DNA from: Linum tenue
Lineage: Eukaryota > Streptophyta > Magnoliopsida > Malpighiales > Linaceae
NCBI GenBank assembly: GCA_946122785.1
Contig: CAMGYJ010000010.1
Span: 14,421,467 to 14,485,466 of the forward strand
DNA length: 64,000 nt
Direction: 5' to 3'
Position numbers and translations under genes: made by a program. Of this stretch, positions 11,104 through 23,585 are shown one piece after another. The notes beneath the pieces are model-generated. The model saw nothing but the letters and a program-made list of their open reading frames with translations, searched no databases and was not told where the DNA came from. The stretch's first letter is position 1. Every line of letters begins with the position of its first letter.

Positions 11104-12773
11104 AAGCTCCATGAACGTCAGGCTGAGGACGTTAAACAAGCGCTTCTTGGGAGGCAACCCAAGGTAAGTTTTATTTTCTTTATTTTTCTTTTTAGTTGTG
11201 TCAAACCCGTGCATGTTTAGATTAGGAGTTGAACATTAGGGACAATGTTCCATCCAGAGTGTGGGGTGGCGAGTCTTAGTGTTTGTTTGTTCCTTTTGTC
11301 ATGTGGTCGGTAAAAAAAAAATCCAAAAAAAAAATTTGCCATTAGGTTGAGCACAGGCAAACTGCTTCTTGTCGTGTTTTATGTCGAGTCTTAGTTGTCC
11401 ACAGTGTCTCGTCAGGTGTATATCGTTTCTGTTAAAAAAACAAAAAAAAAATTGCCATTAGGTTGAGCACAGCCAAACTGCATGCAGTTTGCCTGTGCAA
11501 AAAGCAAGCTGCCTGTGCAAAGCTAATGGCTAAAAAACACCTAAAAATCAGAAAAATTAAAAACAAAACCTTGTACTCTTGTGGTAACATGATGTAAATG
11601 ACCGTGATGGTTTGAAAATGAGTTTGTGCTTGAATAAAATCATCAAAATCGCCCCACTAGTGCTGAATTGCAAAGTTCTTCACAATGAGCTTGATGTTTT
11701 GACTGACTTGATATGCTTTGAATAAGCAAACTCTTTTAGCAACATTCTCTTTTGTGAGGATAGTGTAATGACTTTTGGTGAAGTAGTTAGGTGGAGAACA
11801 TTGACCATTCGACATGTTTGGATACCGTGCTTACTTGCATCAATTGTGAGCTTTTGATTTGGCAACGAGTCTCTCTGTTTTGATTGTTTTATGATGGGGT
11901 GAACTGTATCTTTATATAAAAGAAAACACTACCTGACAAGTAAAATATAAGGAAGTTGCCATAACAATTAAAGTGTGGGTAAAATGCCAAAATCGTGTGA
12001 GGCAATCACTCATTGCACATGGGGATGAGGAAAGATTCAATTGAGAATCGGTTCGCGACCGTACGATGTTGCTTATCAAGTACGATCCCCAGTTGAGTGA
12101 AGTGCCATTTGAGGATGCAATGACCCTCCATACGGACCGAGGAAAAGGAGTTAAAAGAAGCCCTTATGCGAGTGCTAAGAAGCAGAAATTGCTCTTGCTC
12201 GGTCACCGGTAGTAAGAAACAAATCCCACTTGTACTAAATACGACTTCTCGGCAAGCAAAAGCAGAAAGAGAGAAAGCCTCTCCTTGTCATAAAAGGTAG
12301 TGATGTGCTTAAAGTTAAAATCATGTTTGCGAAAGGCTTCCCCCATTAGTTTTTGAGACTCATGCTTAATTAATTGCTTATGATTGGTGTGAGTAAGCCA
12401 GACTGTCCTCACGAGATATGCACCTCACTGATGTGGTTGGATTCTCCTAATAACTGAAGCACCATAAGTTGTTAATCACCCACTACCGACGATCGAAATT
12501 GAGTGTTGCTAATTGAGTTTTTGGATGGATTTGAGTCAGTCAACGGTAATGGTTGCAAAGACCTTGAGTGTGGGGTGAAAGGTATGACCATGAGAGCACA
12601 ACTTGTCCATTGAGAAAGAAACTACTGATTACAACAAGAGTACAAGAAAAATTTTGTGTTTTGTTTTGAGTGTTTGAGTGTTGAGTCTGTGGTATGTCAT
12701 TGTTTTGGATGGTTATGTGTTTGTGTTGGTTGAGTCGTTGCTTAGGGACAAGCAACAATTGAGTGTGGGGTTG
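11104..12773 (+). other. Athila-1 3' non-coding region
   Basis: It begins with the conserved tract AAGCGCTTCTTGGGAGGCAA, seen in Athila relatives and again, inverted, near 46478-46500 in Athila-2. Imperfect repeats CCATTAGGTTGAGCACAG occur at about 11338 and 11454, the second leading into a 32-bp near-perfect palindrome (11467-11498). The region ends in TTGAGTGTGGGGTTG, the likely polypurine tract just before the 3' LTR. No convincing gene is seen; short open frames here do not resemble known proteins. Confidence 0.75.
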
Positions 12774-14091
12774 TGATAATCGGCTTTAATATATCGGATT
12801 CGTGAGCTGTATGTGACTATCTCATGGTATGTTTAAGCCGATTGGTGCTATTTTAGGGAGAATTAATCCGTAATGGTTGAAAAGCCATTACCATTTTGTG
12901 TTGGAGTTTTGGTGTGTGTTTAGGTGAAAAGATAAATAAAATGGCAGCACTGAAACTTCCGAAGCAGGAGATGGCGGGAGGAATTGGATCGTGTTTCTTC
13001 CACAACAAGTAATTGGACCAAAGCCCAGTTGATGGGGCCTATTACTTGGACAAGGAGCTGGGCGGAATTTTACTTGAAAGAAAGAAGGAAAGAATGGGCC
13101 AGGAGGTCCAATTAATTGGACACGCTATTCTTTGGGGACACACAATGGGGAGGAAGGCAATTATTTATTGGGAGGGATTTAATTGGACCGGGAAGCAGAA
13201 GGAGGGAGGAGAATTCTTGGACGGACAAAACTTCTTCTCGGGCAGCAGGGCGCAGCGGAGAAACGAATTTGGGACGGAAATCATTGGCGCTTTGGGGCGA
13301 TCGCGAGCTGAGGAGCAGAACGAGTGGAGCAGCGGGAAGAAATATCAGTATTTTTTTCCTTTTGCTTCGATTCGATGATGATTATAAACATAATTGAGTG
13401 CTTTATTTTTATCATGAACTAAACCCCAATTTCTGGGGGAAACACCATAGGATGTTGCTATTTCTTGATTTGATGGATTGATTCGTATTTCTTTTCTTCC
13501 AATCTCTATTGCATGGAATTACTTAATGCTTTGTGTTGACTGGCCACCAATACAATGAATCGTAGTTAATTAGGTTATTAGCGACAGTGAAACCCTAATA
13601 ACTGAACCTATTTCGTGTGACATAGTAACTTATCGAAGCGACAGTGGACTAAATAAGGTGCTATGCGGTCTTAAATAGGATATCGATCTTCAGACTATAT
13701 AGTTAATTCATTGAGCTACGACAGTAGGATTTGAATTGATTATTTAGTACGTAGTAATTCCCGACAAGGATAACTAGCACAGTAGTGATATCCTGGCTGT
13801 AGAGATATGGATTAAATTGATTGGAATGTATGAATTAATCAGGATAGGATAGGTAGCGAGTCCCGGTGTTTCTCCCAGAGCTTTCTCCCATTGAATTTCC
13901 CTCGACAAGTTTACTTTGCTTAATTAGTTTATTTTGCTTTTAGATAATTAGTATCATTAAACCATTTTCACCTATAGTTTGCTCAATTAAATCGGTAAAT
14001 CTTAAGGTTGTACCAGTCCCTGAGAGACGATACCCGGACTTTCCGGATTACTACAAGATAGGAATTGAAGCTATACGCTTTTGCCCTATCA
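12774..14091 (+). repeat. Athila-1 3' LTR
   Basis: 1318 bp, the same length as the 5' LTR. I see six substitutions and no indels: four near 12926-12971, one near 13168 and one near 13391. It is followed by the target duplication AATTT, after which the LINE reading frame resumes. Confidence 0.95.
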
Positions 14092-14096
14092 AATTT

Positions 14097-15485
14097 GTTA
14101 CAAATCGATTCAACTTCCTTAATGACAAACTGAGGCAGAAGAAAAATACCCATCCGGAATTGCAAGATACTAGTTAGAACTGAAGAAATCAGCTGAAGAC
14201 GACCAACAAAACTTAGGGACTTGGCCCTCCAACTACGAATTTTGGCAGTAATTTTTCTCAACAAGTACCCGACATTCAGCTCTAGTAAGCTTTCCTGTGA
14301 TTAGAGGAACTCCTAGATAACGTACAGGCAGATACCCTAAGGGGAACCGTGAAACAGAAGATATAAGTTGTTTCTCAACTTCAAATATCGCACCACAGAA
14401 CAGTTGGCATTTATTAGGTTTGCACTTCAAGCCAGAAACACTATAAAAAGCATCAAGGACTAGAAAAACACCAGCCACACCTCGCACTGAACCATTCGTA
14501 AAGACTAGTAAATCGTCAGCAAAGCACAAATGTGTTATTGCTAACAGGTTGCATCAGGGCTGAAAGGGAATTTGGTTCTGTTTAACTGGCATTTTAATCA
14601 TGCATCAAGTACCTCCATTGCAACCGTAAACAAATAAGGAGACAACGGGTCTCCTTGTCTAAGACCACGTTTCATCGCAAAGAAACCACAGATGCCACCA
14701 TTCAAGACCACCCTAATCTTCGAACAACAGACACATGCTTTTAACCACTTAATGAATAGATCATGAATACGCATCATGTCAAGGACAAAGAATAATAAAG
14801 ACCAATTGACCGAGTCAAAAGCTTTCATTAGGTCTATTTTCAAAGCACAACGAGGGGTAACTTGTTTCCTGTGATAATCTTTCACTAATTTTGACGCCAA
14901 AAGAATATTATCATTGATTGAACGAACTTATATAAAAGCAGACAGAGAAGATGAGATTAAAGAAGGTGAGACAGTTGCTAACATGTTTGCCAGTATCTTC
15001 GAAATACCCTTATAAGTTGTATTACAACATGATATCGGCCGAAAGTCTTTCATACGCTCTGCATTAAGGATCTTTGCCACAAGATTAAAGAGATTAGAAT
15101 TCAAAATCTGGGGCATAACCCCAGTCCGAAAGAAGTCCAGAGTCGCATCCTCAACCAGATGACCAATAAGATTCCGATGAAGCAGATAAAACTCAGAAGG
15201 AAATCCGTCAAGACCTAGAGCTATACCTACCATCCTTCCTAAACACCTGCTGAATCTCCTCTCTGGTAATTGGAGTAACCAAAGAAAGAGCTTCCTCAGA
15301 TGAAAGCTGCTTAAGTGATAATTGTTCATAAAAGCTACAAGGTTGCGTAATAACATCAGGATTTACCTCCGCAATTAACTGTCTATAGAAATCAACTACA
15401 CCTCTTCCCATTTTCTTAACATCCTTTACCTCTTGCCCTCGGGAGTTAATTAAATGAGTAATCTGTTGTTGGTGAGTATGAATTT
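14097..15485 (-). pseudogene. LINE ORF2 reverse transcriptase part
   Basis: Minus-strand fragments give a recognisable L1-type RT in order: NSRGQEVKDVKKMGRGVVDF, FFRTGVMPQILNSNLFNLVA, MKDFRPISCCNTTYKGISK, KIDLMKAFDSVNWSLL (motif A), GLRQGDPLSPYLF (motif B), CFADDLLVFTNGS (motif C with FADD near 14505-14529) and YLGVPLITGKLT. The frame is broken by several frameshifts and stops. The upstream end is cut at about 15486 by the second insertion; the downstream end is cut by the Athila-1 3' LTR. Confidence 0.9.
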
Positions 15486-18250
15486 TGTAACATCTCGTTT
15501 CTGCAAAACTCATATTTCGATCGCTAGAAATTACGCGATTAAAATTGAGTGTTTAGATAGTATTTCGACGAAAATTGAAGTATCGATCGATCGGATTAGT
15601 ATACTATCTACAAATATATATAGCTGGATATTGTAACTTCCACCCCCATTCAAATTTTCCTGCAACGAGAGTGAAAGTAGGAAGGATATTTTTGTCTTCG
15701 CAATGATCTATTTGTTTCTTGTTTATTCCTAAAATAAAAAAAGAAACACATACTAGGTTTTGAATCGTGGTCATTTTCAATAATGACAAGAATCTTAACC
15801 AATCAAACTACATAGATTAGTTGTATCATTTTAAATAAAAAAATATACATGAAGCTAAAATTAAATAATCACATAACTTTTCAACGGTTAGCTAAGGTCA
15901 CTAAATCTTCGCTTGGTACTTATTGGTGTTTTGATACTTCGATTTTCATATTTAATTATTTTAATTATACTTTGATACTTAATTTAAATTTCTATTTATC
16001 TTATAAATAGAGTATAACTTTAAAATCATAAATAAAAAATCATTCATTCAATATTACATATCGAATTGTAGAGGCGATGTTGAACTCTTACATTAGTATT
16101 AGTTTATAGAACTACTATGAGATAATCATATTCATATCTTTCTGCAAACTATATGGGGACAGGTTCTTTGAACGTTTTAGCTCGGCTAACCATTAAGTTT
16201 CAAACATCTTCCTAATTCGGCAGGCATGATTGAATCCAACAATCATTAGACGAGGTTGAGTTTAATAGGTTGGTTTATTTCATCTTTTTATGTATTAAAA
16301 TGAATTTTTAGAGCAAGGACATGTCTGCATACACACTCTACACAATATATACTACTAGCATGATAAAATTGCCGTCCAATTTCAAATTTCCTACAACGAG
16401 AGCAAAAGTATGAATGACATTTTTGTCTTCGCCCTTTTGGTCAATTCGAGTATGACTCTGCTGGTGGAACCAAATCTACCTAAACCTGAGTATCTCAACG
16501 GGTGGCGAAGGCCCAGTTGTTTGTCTACTTGGGCTCGGTCAAAGTCGAGTTTGTCTATCTCAGCGGGAAATCTGACCGATTTAACCAACTGATTCGAGCA
16601 CCAGACCACTTAAAAATGATTTTGTTTTCAACAATTCGTATATGTAGCTACGTTGTCATATCATCCTTTTACTTATCACATAACCCTACAACATGAAACA
16701 TCACAGATCATGTTCCACTATCCCATAATACAAGATCCAACCATCTCAAAAGCCATCATAATCCCGCAATAGTAAATTTCATTTTTCTCTAGCTGCACAA
16801 TCATAGAGCCAGTCGACCTCATCTCATACAAATAAGAAGCAAAACTTATTATAGAAACATTCATTTGAGTTGAAACTTTGTGTGACGAATATATGCCAAA
16901 TTCCTCATTTAAATTATTGTATAATACTTAATTAAATTCCTATATATCTTATAAGTAGAGGATAACTTTAAAATCGCATCCCAAACATCATTGGTTCCAA
17001 TATTCAATATTGAATTGCAGTATTGAATATGTAAAAGTGATGTATAATTATTAAATTAGTATTAATTTTTAGACCTACTATGACACAATCGTATTCATAT
17101 ATTTGTGTAAACTATATGGGACTGGTTCTTTAAACATTTTAGTCCGGCTAACAGTCTAATTTTAAACCTCTTCCTATTCTGACATGATTGGATCCAACAA
17201 TCATTAGGAGTTTAATAAGTTGGTTCATTTCACCTTTTTTTTAATGTGCTAATGAATTTGTAGGGAAATGGCATGTCATATACACTCTCACAATATATAA
17301 TATTGAAATGAGAAAATTGTTGTCTCATTTCAAATTTACTACAACGAGAGTGAAAGTAGGAATGATATTTTTGCTTCACAATTATTTTACAGAAACTACA
17401 AACTTCCAAAAACCAGAAATTGTAGCTCATATTAAAAATCAGATCATCGTAAATCAAAGTTCACAAATTTTATTTCATATATCACTTATTTGAGAGATTT
17501 CTCTCTATAAACAAAGTAAATGACAATGACCCGCTTTTTCGTGGGAGAAAGGAATACATGCGGTGTCGTCAGAGATATGGAGAGCTGAACGAAAAGGATA
17601 CAACACGAGTTCGTGAATGAGGATTGTGAAATAGATCATCGAATCACGGGCTTGGGGCTAAATAAAAGGACATGATGTTAGTTAGATGACTGATGACATA
17701 TAATTTGCCAATTTTGTACATCTATAGGAGATTTCCCGTGTCGGCTTAGAAAATAAAAGGGTAGGAGGTTAGTTAGATGACTGATGACAACAAATTGAGT
17801 GCATGGGTAGGGGTGGGCATCGGTCGATTCGGTTCAAGACTGGATCAAACTATCCTCGTAACAGACCAAAATTTCTTCTAAATCAAGGACCAAAGCCGAA
17901 TCGTTCTTACTTCGATTCAGTCCGGATCAAACCATAAATTACTCGATTCGGTCAATTTACATAATGGAGAAGGAGCCGAGTGGTGGAGTAGGTCAGATTA
18001 CGGGTAGATCGACTTGGAGGATGATGTGGAGAATTGATTGATTCTGCAGAGCGCTGAGCTCTTCTTGTGGAGACGTGAACGAGACGGTGTTGGCTCTATC
18101 AATCCACATCATTTGATAATAGATCCATCATACGATCTCCCATTCGTCTTCATTAGAATCAGGTCATCTAGGGTTTGAAGTCGAGGAAACAACGAAGATA
18201 AAGGGAGAGAGAACATAGAGAGCTTTATATCTCTATTTTTGATTTTCTAT
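15486..18250. mobile_element. AT-rich insertion in the LINE, with internal ~950-bp tandem units
   Basis: This block separates LINE RT from LINE endonuclease, so it arrived after the LINE. Its left end TGTAACATCTCG resembles the start of some plant LTRs, but I cannot find a second LTR or a target duplication. Inside, a stretch around 15990-16440 is repeated around 16940-17390 with a period near 950 bp (shared words include AACTTTAAAATC, AAACTATATGGG, GGTTCTTTGAACGTTTTAG-like, CAACAATCATTAG and CTACAACGAGAG). A third partial copy of the last part lies near 15640-15710. TTAGTTAGATGACTGATGAC is repeated near 17680 and 17770. TAGGGGTGGGCAT at 17808-17820 matches the hAT terminal repeat of the 4548 element, but no partner end is seen. 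No protein-coding gene is recognised. The right boundary is uncertain by about 150 bp. Confidence 0.5.
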
Positions 18251-19541
18251 ATTCTCTCAAAATGGAAAATAGCAGGATCCATGCACTGGTTTTTCTTATA
18301 AGGAAACTTGAACCTATGTGGCATTGGAGCCTCCATCAGATTATTGCATTTAATGAAGCTTCAGATAGCTGTTGTTAAGCATGTATTGCTAAATTACCAT
18401 TTTCTTGTAGTGTCCACTTTAGTGCCCCAAGCTTCTGATACCAAGTCACTATATGTAGGGTGGCTGGCCGCCTGGCCCAAAACCTGAAGTATTTAAACGG
18501 CTTTGGTAGGCTGTCCACTTGAGGAATCACATTCAGCAGCAGACCACAATGATCAGAAACTCAGGACAAGTTGTGGAAGCTGTACTAGTTGAGAAACCAG
18601 ATAACCAGGCTTCATTGATGAAGATCCGGTCCAATCGCTTGGCAATGGGGTTCTTTTTATGCTTATTCGACCACGTAAACCAGGACCTCATGATCTTGTG
18701 ATCTATCAACTTCATTGTATCAACCCAGGACTTAAAATCCACCATACTAGAAGACAGAGCAACTAAATTTGAAGTTTCTCCTTGATCCAAAACAACATTG
18801 AAATCACATAGTATAACCATAGGTGACACTCTCCTGATGAAGAATAAGATCCTTATAAAAATTAGACCTCTCGGCCTCCTTATTCGGACTCTAAACCACC
18901 ATAAGAGTGAAAGGAGCAGGACCCCAAACCTTGCCTTTCAAAAAATGCTTCCCATCATCAACCTTAGTACCTTTTATACCATCCTTCCAGAGTAGCCAGA
19001 TACGACCATTAGGGGACTTGGGGTAGTTATTCAAATGCTTCAAATGACTTTAATCTGTAGTAAGAATATTCACACTATTACTTTCTATTACTCTAGTCTC
19101 TATAATAGCAATAATATCTCGTTTCAAACGACAAAATTTCTTTAGCACTGCAGAGTGCTTCTCAGGGGCATTAAAACCCCTGATGTTCTAACATATGACC
19201 TTCATTTACCTCGCTTTCCCCGTCTACCCTTACCTTTAGCAAGAGCAGGAGGAGGGGGCAACAGCTCGCCTCAAGAAGGGTTGATTCAAAGAAGGAAAAC
19301 TTTTTTCATCTAAGGGCATTTTACCAGATCCAGAATAACAATTCCACGGGCTCTTAGAGACAGATCCAGGGGCAACGGCTCTGACTCTGTTCTTTTTATT
19401 CGTAACCAATTGAAAACTATCATCAGCTCCAGCACTAATCGACTCACTAACAACTTTCTCCACAGATTTAGAAGCTAGCTCCTTCTCTAGCATAGATAAA
19501 GATTTAGCCTCAACCACAACAACACCCTGCTCTACCCCCAT
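18251..19541 (-). pseudogene. LINE ORF1 end and ORF2 endonuclease part
   Basis: On the minus strand the 3' end of ORF1 (19541-19236) contains DDSFQLVTNKKNRVRA, the typical basic tail of plant L1 ORF1. ORF2 starts near 19205 with NIRGFNAPEKHSAVLKKF and IIAIIETRV, then NGRIWLLWKDG, MVILCDFNVVLD, WFTWSNK, AKRLDRIFINEAWL, SDHCGLLLN and FKYFRFWARRP. This is the order of an apurinic endonuclease domain, including the conserved DFN and SDH motifs. Stops interrupt the frame several times. Confidence 0.88.
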
Positions 19542-19987
19542 AGACCGCTTAGCCTAAAACTCATGTCTAGCCTGTAAATAGGCAAAAGAAACACAAACTA
19601 ATAAAAAACAATACATGTATTGTGTATGCAAAATAGTAAAAATAATCGATGCACTCTAAACAAGACAAATATAGTAACAATCACAACTTTCAAATAACCC
19701 AATACATATATTAATATTACAAATGAGGTATATATAATGTGTACAAAGTTACGAATTGTGGCATAATGTTTATAAACAACAAGTTTACAAAAAAAAAATT
19801 AGTAAATACAATTTATTAGCTAATGGTTCGTTAACGTTTATAATTTTGTAACGGCGAGCCTCGTCCCCTTCCAAGGCAGATTCTAATTAAATTTTGAATT
19901 TCTATATATTTAAATATTTATTTATTTTTATTAATTGATAAATGTTCTTCCCACTAAACCCAGCTCCGGCCATAGAGAGGAGGGGAC

Positions 19988-22045
19988 TGTTGGGATAACC
20001 TTAGCCCGAAGAGAATGACTCCACTCCCTGAGACCATCGCCCATCGTTCATACCTTCATCATGGTCTCTTCCTATCATTCATCTTGTCGTTGTTTCCTTT
20101 CTTTTGTCGTTTATCAATTCAATGGTCGGAAGAACATTTGGCTCCTGGTGAGAGAATAAGTGTGATGAGGACATCTACTCTATCAATCCAAGCATGAAGA
20201 ATCCTTATGCATCAAGGATTGGAGGAAAGCTTGAAGGAAGATGGAGCAACCCAAATTTGAAGTCCATTTACAAGTAGCCAAGCCAAGAAGTTTCAATCTC
20301 AAACTCAAGCTTATTTTAGCGAGATGTTGAATTAGGGTGACATTGACTACAAGCACCAATTTTTCATTGTGGTAAAAGTAAAAGAAGTCATTCATGGACA
20401 AGACGAGCCCAAAGGTGTGTCCAAATTCGAGTCGAAACCGTTAAGGACATTCATACACCATACAAGCCCAAATGGGTGGAAAAATTTGGCCCAAAGGGGT
20501 GGACAAATTTGTCCAGAAAAAGATTCTTGATACCCAAGTAATCCATAATTGTATTCCAAGTCGTCCAAATGTCCAAAGGGAGAAGGAAAGAGATAACTTA
20601 GTTGCTAAAAAGCTTCCTTTAGCATTAAAATGAGTTTTATTCAGTATTTAATTAGTATCTTGTTTCTTACTTAGTAATGAACTTGTTTTCTAGTCCTAGT
20701 AGGTTAATTTTTGGTTTTTGTGACCTCTGTAAATAGAGGGTGTAAGACCTACGAGTTATAACAATTTACTGAATAGAATAAGCTTTTGCTTTTCAAATTC
20801 CTCTGAGTAATTTCAAACTTCTCTTTCTTATGCTTGAGAATTTTCATTAGAGCTAGAAGTCCCAATATCAATGGTTTCGTCATCCCTATCATGGTCCACA
20901 CCCTTCGATCAAGTGCTTCCATTTAGTTAAATTACCGGTTTGGTTTTGTTTCCCATCATGTGCTTTCCGATTTCTAACGATTGTGTTGTGTACTTTGATT
21001 GTTGATTTTAAGACCTATTTATGGGGTAGGATCATATTAGTTGGTATCAGAGCATCACTTCAAAGCAGAGGCATACATATCCCTACCTTCTTGTCCGATC
21101 ATCTTGTTACAAAGTGTTCTTCAAATCCGCCAAGAGGTATTTTAAGTTTTCAATATTGTTATTCAAAATTTTCAAATTTATATTGCTTGTAAAGTTGAAT
21201 ATGTTGGATAAATTCATTCAATAGTATATAAACACAAAAAAAAAATCGAAGGAGTCAAAAGAACACGACTCGCAAAAGGCAAAGAACGCAAGTCAAATCA
21301 CTCACTCATTGTTTTAAGCAAATCTTTTTAAAGATTGAGTTTTGATGCTTGCATCTATTGCTTTGAATTGATCCTTAAATTTTCGTTTCTAGTATATTTA
21401 GTTGCTGTTTGTATTGAAATTTTGAAAATTCTTAGTTTAAAGAGTTGCAGCTCTAGGTTAGAATAGCCTTTGTTCCCAAAAACGTTTTCAGCATTGTTCT
21501 AGCATATCCAGTTGAATCTACTTGCATTTTAAGGTTTTCATTCATTCAAAATTGATTGAGTGTGAGAGAAGAGGCTTTGTGAGTTCAATAAAGGATAAAA
21601 GCAATAATTTTGAGTGCAAACACGAGTGGTAAAAAAGGAGTGACATCTATCGAGTGAAACACGTAAGGGAGTGCTTGTGAGGTTATTTACATGTCGTTTG
21701 CAACTTGGAATTGACGAAATAACCTTGTGTAAGAGTTTTTGTGGTGGATTTGATTATCATGGGTGGTGAAGGTAATCCACTGATGGTTGAATTAAGCAAT
21801 GATACTCTTGATGTTCTCATGGATCAATTCTCTCAATTGTGACGAGGTGATCAAGCTAACATCAATGCACGCTTGGCCGTGGTGGACCAAGATAAACAAG
21901 AAAGTGTTAGGCAAGAGCAAGAGAGGGAGGATCAAGAAAGAGTTGAACAATAACATGTTGAGCAAGCTCGAGCACAACAAGAAGGACTTCTTTGAGAAAT
22001 AAATCAGCAACATCAACCTCATTTTGGTGGAAGAATGTAGCGAAG
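19988..22045 (+). mobile_element. LTR retrotransposon remnant: 5' LTR, primer-binding site, gag start
   Basis: A probable LTR of 1047 bp (19988-21034) starts TGTTGGGATAACC and ends GGATCA. TGGTATCAGAGCATC at 21042, a primer-binding site for initiator-Met tRNA, follows. After about 700 bp of leader an ATG at 21759 opens a short gag-like frame (MGGEGNPLMVELSND) that is broken by a stop after about 27 codons but continues as a glutamine/glutamate-rich coiled coil. Near 22045 the sequence changes abruptly into a LINE RT on the other strand. No protease, polymerase or 3' LTR is found, so this is a truncated, dead copy. Confidence 0.65.
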
Positions 22046-23585
22046 AAACATAACTAATACACATATCACTTTACTGATCCAGCCTTCATGAAAACTGAGT
22101 TTTCCCATAACCTTATCTAGAAATCTCCATTCAAATATGTCATAAGCTTTCATCATATCTAACTTCGATGTAGAAAAAACTTTTCTTTCCTTTAGTCTTC
22201 TTCTTCATATAATGAGAACACTCAAAAGCACTACTTTATTGTCAAATATGAGTTGTCCCAAGACAAAAGCACTTTGCGTTTCATAAAAATGATCTCCCGG
22301 AATGTATTTGAGATGATTTGCCAGTACCTTTCACACTAGTTTATAGAGACCTCGACAAAGACTGATATGCCGTAATTTATTTGGTGGTGCTAGCTCCTTC
22401 ACTTTAGGAATGAGAGTCAGAAGAGTATAGTTTATACATGAAGGAATGTAGCCTGAATTTTAAAAAACTAAGAACTACACTTTTGGAAATTGGTCCCAAA
22501 TGTTTCCGATTTGTTCGATAGAAACCTGCGGAAAACCATTCGATCCCGGGGCCTTATGAGGTGCCATCTGTTTTAGAGCAGTATCCACTTCGCATTCTCT
22601 AAATGTAGCTATGCGAAAAGGGTTCATCTTAGATGCGACTGTTGGTTCTATTGCTTGAATGACCCTTTACGAGTTTTGATTGCATTCACTTGTAAAGAGC
22701 TTACCAAAGTACCTGTTAACACACTCCAACACCTCATTATGTCCTTGAGATATCTTTCCATTGAAGGATATCTTTTCATTCTCATCCTCCAACTCCAAAG
22801 TGTTGATGATATTTCTTTTTCGTCTACAAAAGCCTTCACATGAAAGAATCTCATATTTTTGTCTCCGGCTTTGAGTCATTCCAATCTTGATCTTTGTTTC
22901 CATAAGAGTTCATTCTTGTAAAGGAGATATGATTTTCTCTTATCCAGATTTATTCTTTGATCACTAATCATATCCGTATTCGGTTGAGATTAAATTTTGT
23001 GGAGCTTTTCTTTTATATTGTCCAACTTCCTGCGAAACCCCTGTACTTTTCTTTACTCCAACTAGATAGATACATCTCATATTTTTTATTCATATTTAAG
23101 ATATCACTTTCACCTTCTTCGTTGTATATCTTACTAAGTCGTTCCATACATCAATGATCGTTAATCCAGAACTGCTCGGTTCTAAAACTTCATCTCTATT
23201 TAATTTCTTCATCCTCTTGTAACGTATCCATAAGTGTTGGTCGATGTTCATATATGCATATGTCGAGATGATATACCTCTAAACGTGAGAAATGGTTACG
23301 CAAATCTAGTTTTGCAACAAATTAAATCTGTCTAACCTTTTATCAATAAAGAGTCCATTGGATCTACTTCATCTGTCCAGAATATGCATAGGCCTCCTGC
23401 TCTGCCACATGATGGAAATCCATCTCCATTCTTAAAATTCAGTTCTCGTTGTACTTCCTCCTGTTCATCTTTTGAGAGTTTCGTCTCCATAAGGAAAATA
23501 ACCTGTGGTTTTTATTCTTTCAACATATTTTGAGATCGGCAACAACCCAGTCAGCTCCCATACCTCTGCAGTTATAACTAATTAT
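22046..23585 (-). pseudogene. LINE 2: ORF2 endonuclease and partial RT
   Basis: A second, different LINE on the minus strand. From about 23585 it reads as an endonuclease start (NCRGMGADWVVADLK), then METKLSKDEQEEVQRELNF and GRAGGLCIFW. Further down are the RT approach (LKQMAPHKAPGSNGFP), LTLIPKVKELAPPNKLRHIS and MMKAYDIFEWRFLDKVMGKL. It ends near 22046 within the RT, where it meets the LTR element remnant, so both its 3' half and ORF1 are missing. Multiple stops are present and no target duplication was found. Confidence 0.85.

Larger units (their letters stand above)
6890..14091 (+). mobile_element. Athila-like Ty3 LTR retrotransposon (Athila-1), gag-protease only
   Basis: Two 1318-bp LTRs (6890-8207 and 12774-14091), each starting TGATAATCGG and ending CCCTATCA, are flanked by the 5-bp duplication AATTT (6885-6889, 14092-14096). 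A tRNA-Asp primer-binding site (8214-8231) follows the 5' LTR, as in the Athila lineage. Gag (8327-9676) and an aspartic protease region (9703-11103) are present. Reverse transcriptase is reduced to a corrupted scrap at the end of the second ORF, and RNase H and integrase are absent, so it must move in trans. About 1.7 kb of 3' non-coding DNA includes the tract GGGAGGCAACCC found in Athila relatives. I see six differences between the LTRs (about 0.5%), so the insertion is young. It lies inside the LINE. Confidence 0.95.
5864..19552 (-). mobile_element. 5'-truncated L1-type LINE, split by two later insertions
   Basis: A non-LTR retrotransposon on the minus strand is bounded by the 13-bp target duplication CCTAAAACTCATG (5851-5863 and 19553-19565; a 14th base T also matches). 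Its 3' end carries an A-run (T-run 5864-5872). From 5' to 3' it holds the end of ORF1 (19541-19236), endonuclease (about 19205-18450), reverse transcriptase (about 15480-14097, continuing 6889-6600) and a C-terminal zf-RVT-like region (6590-6005). The start inside ORF1 matches the 5' truncation typical of L1. Interruptions are Athila-1 (6890-14091) and an AT-rich insertion (about 15486 to 18250). Many stops and frameshifts show it is dead. Without insertions it would be about 3.5 kb. Confidence 0.9.
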
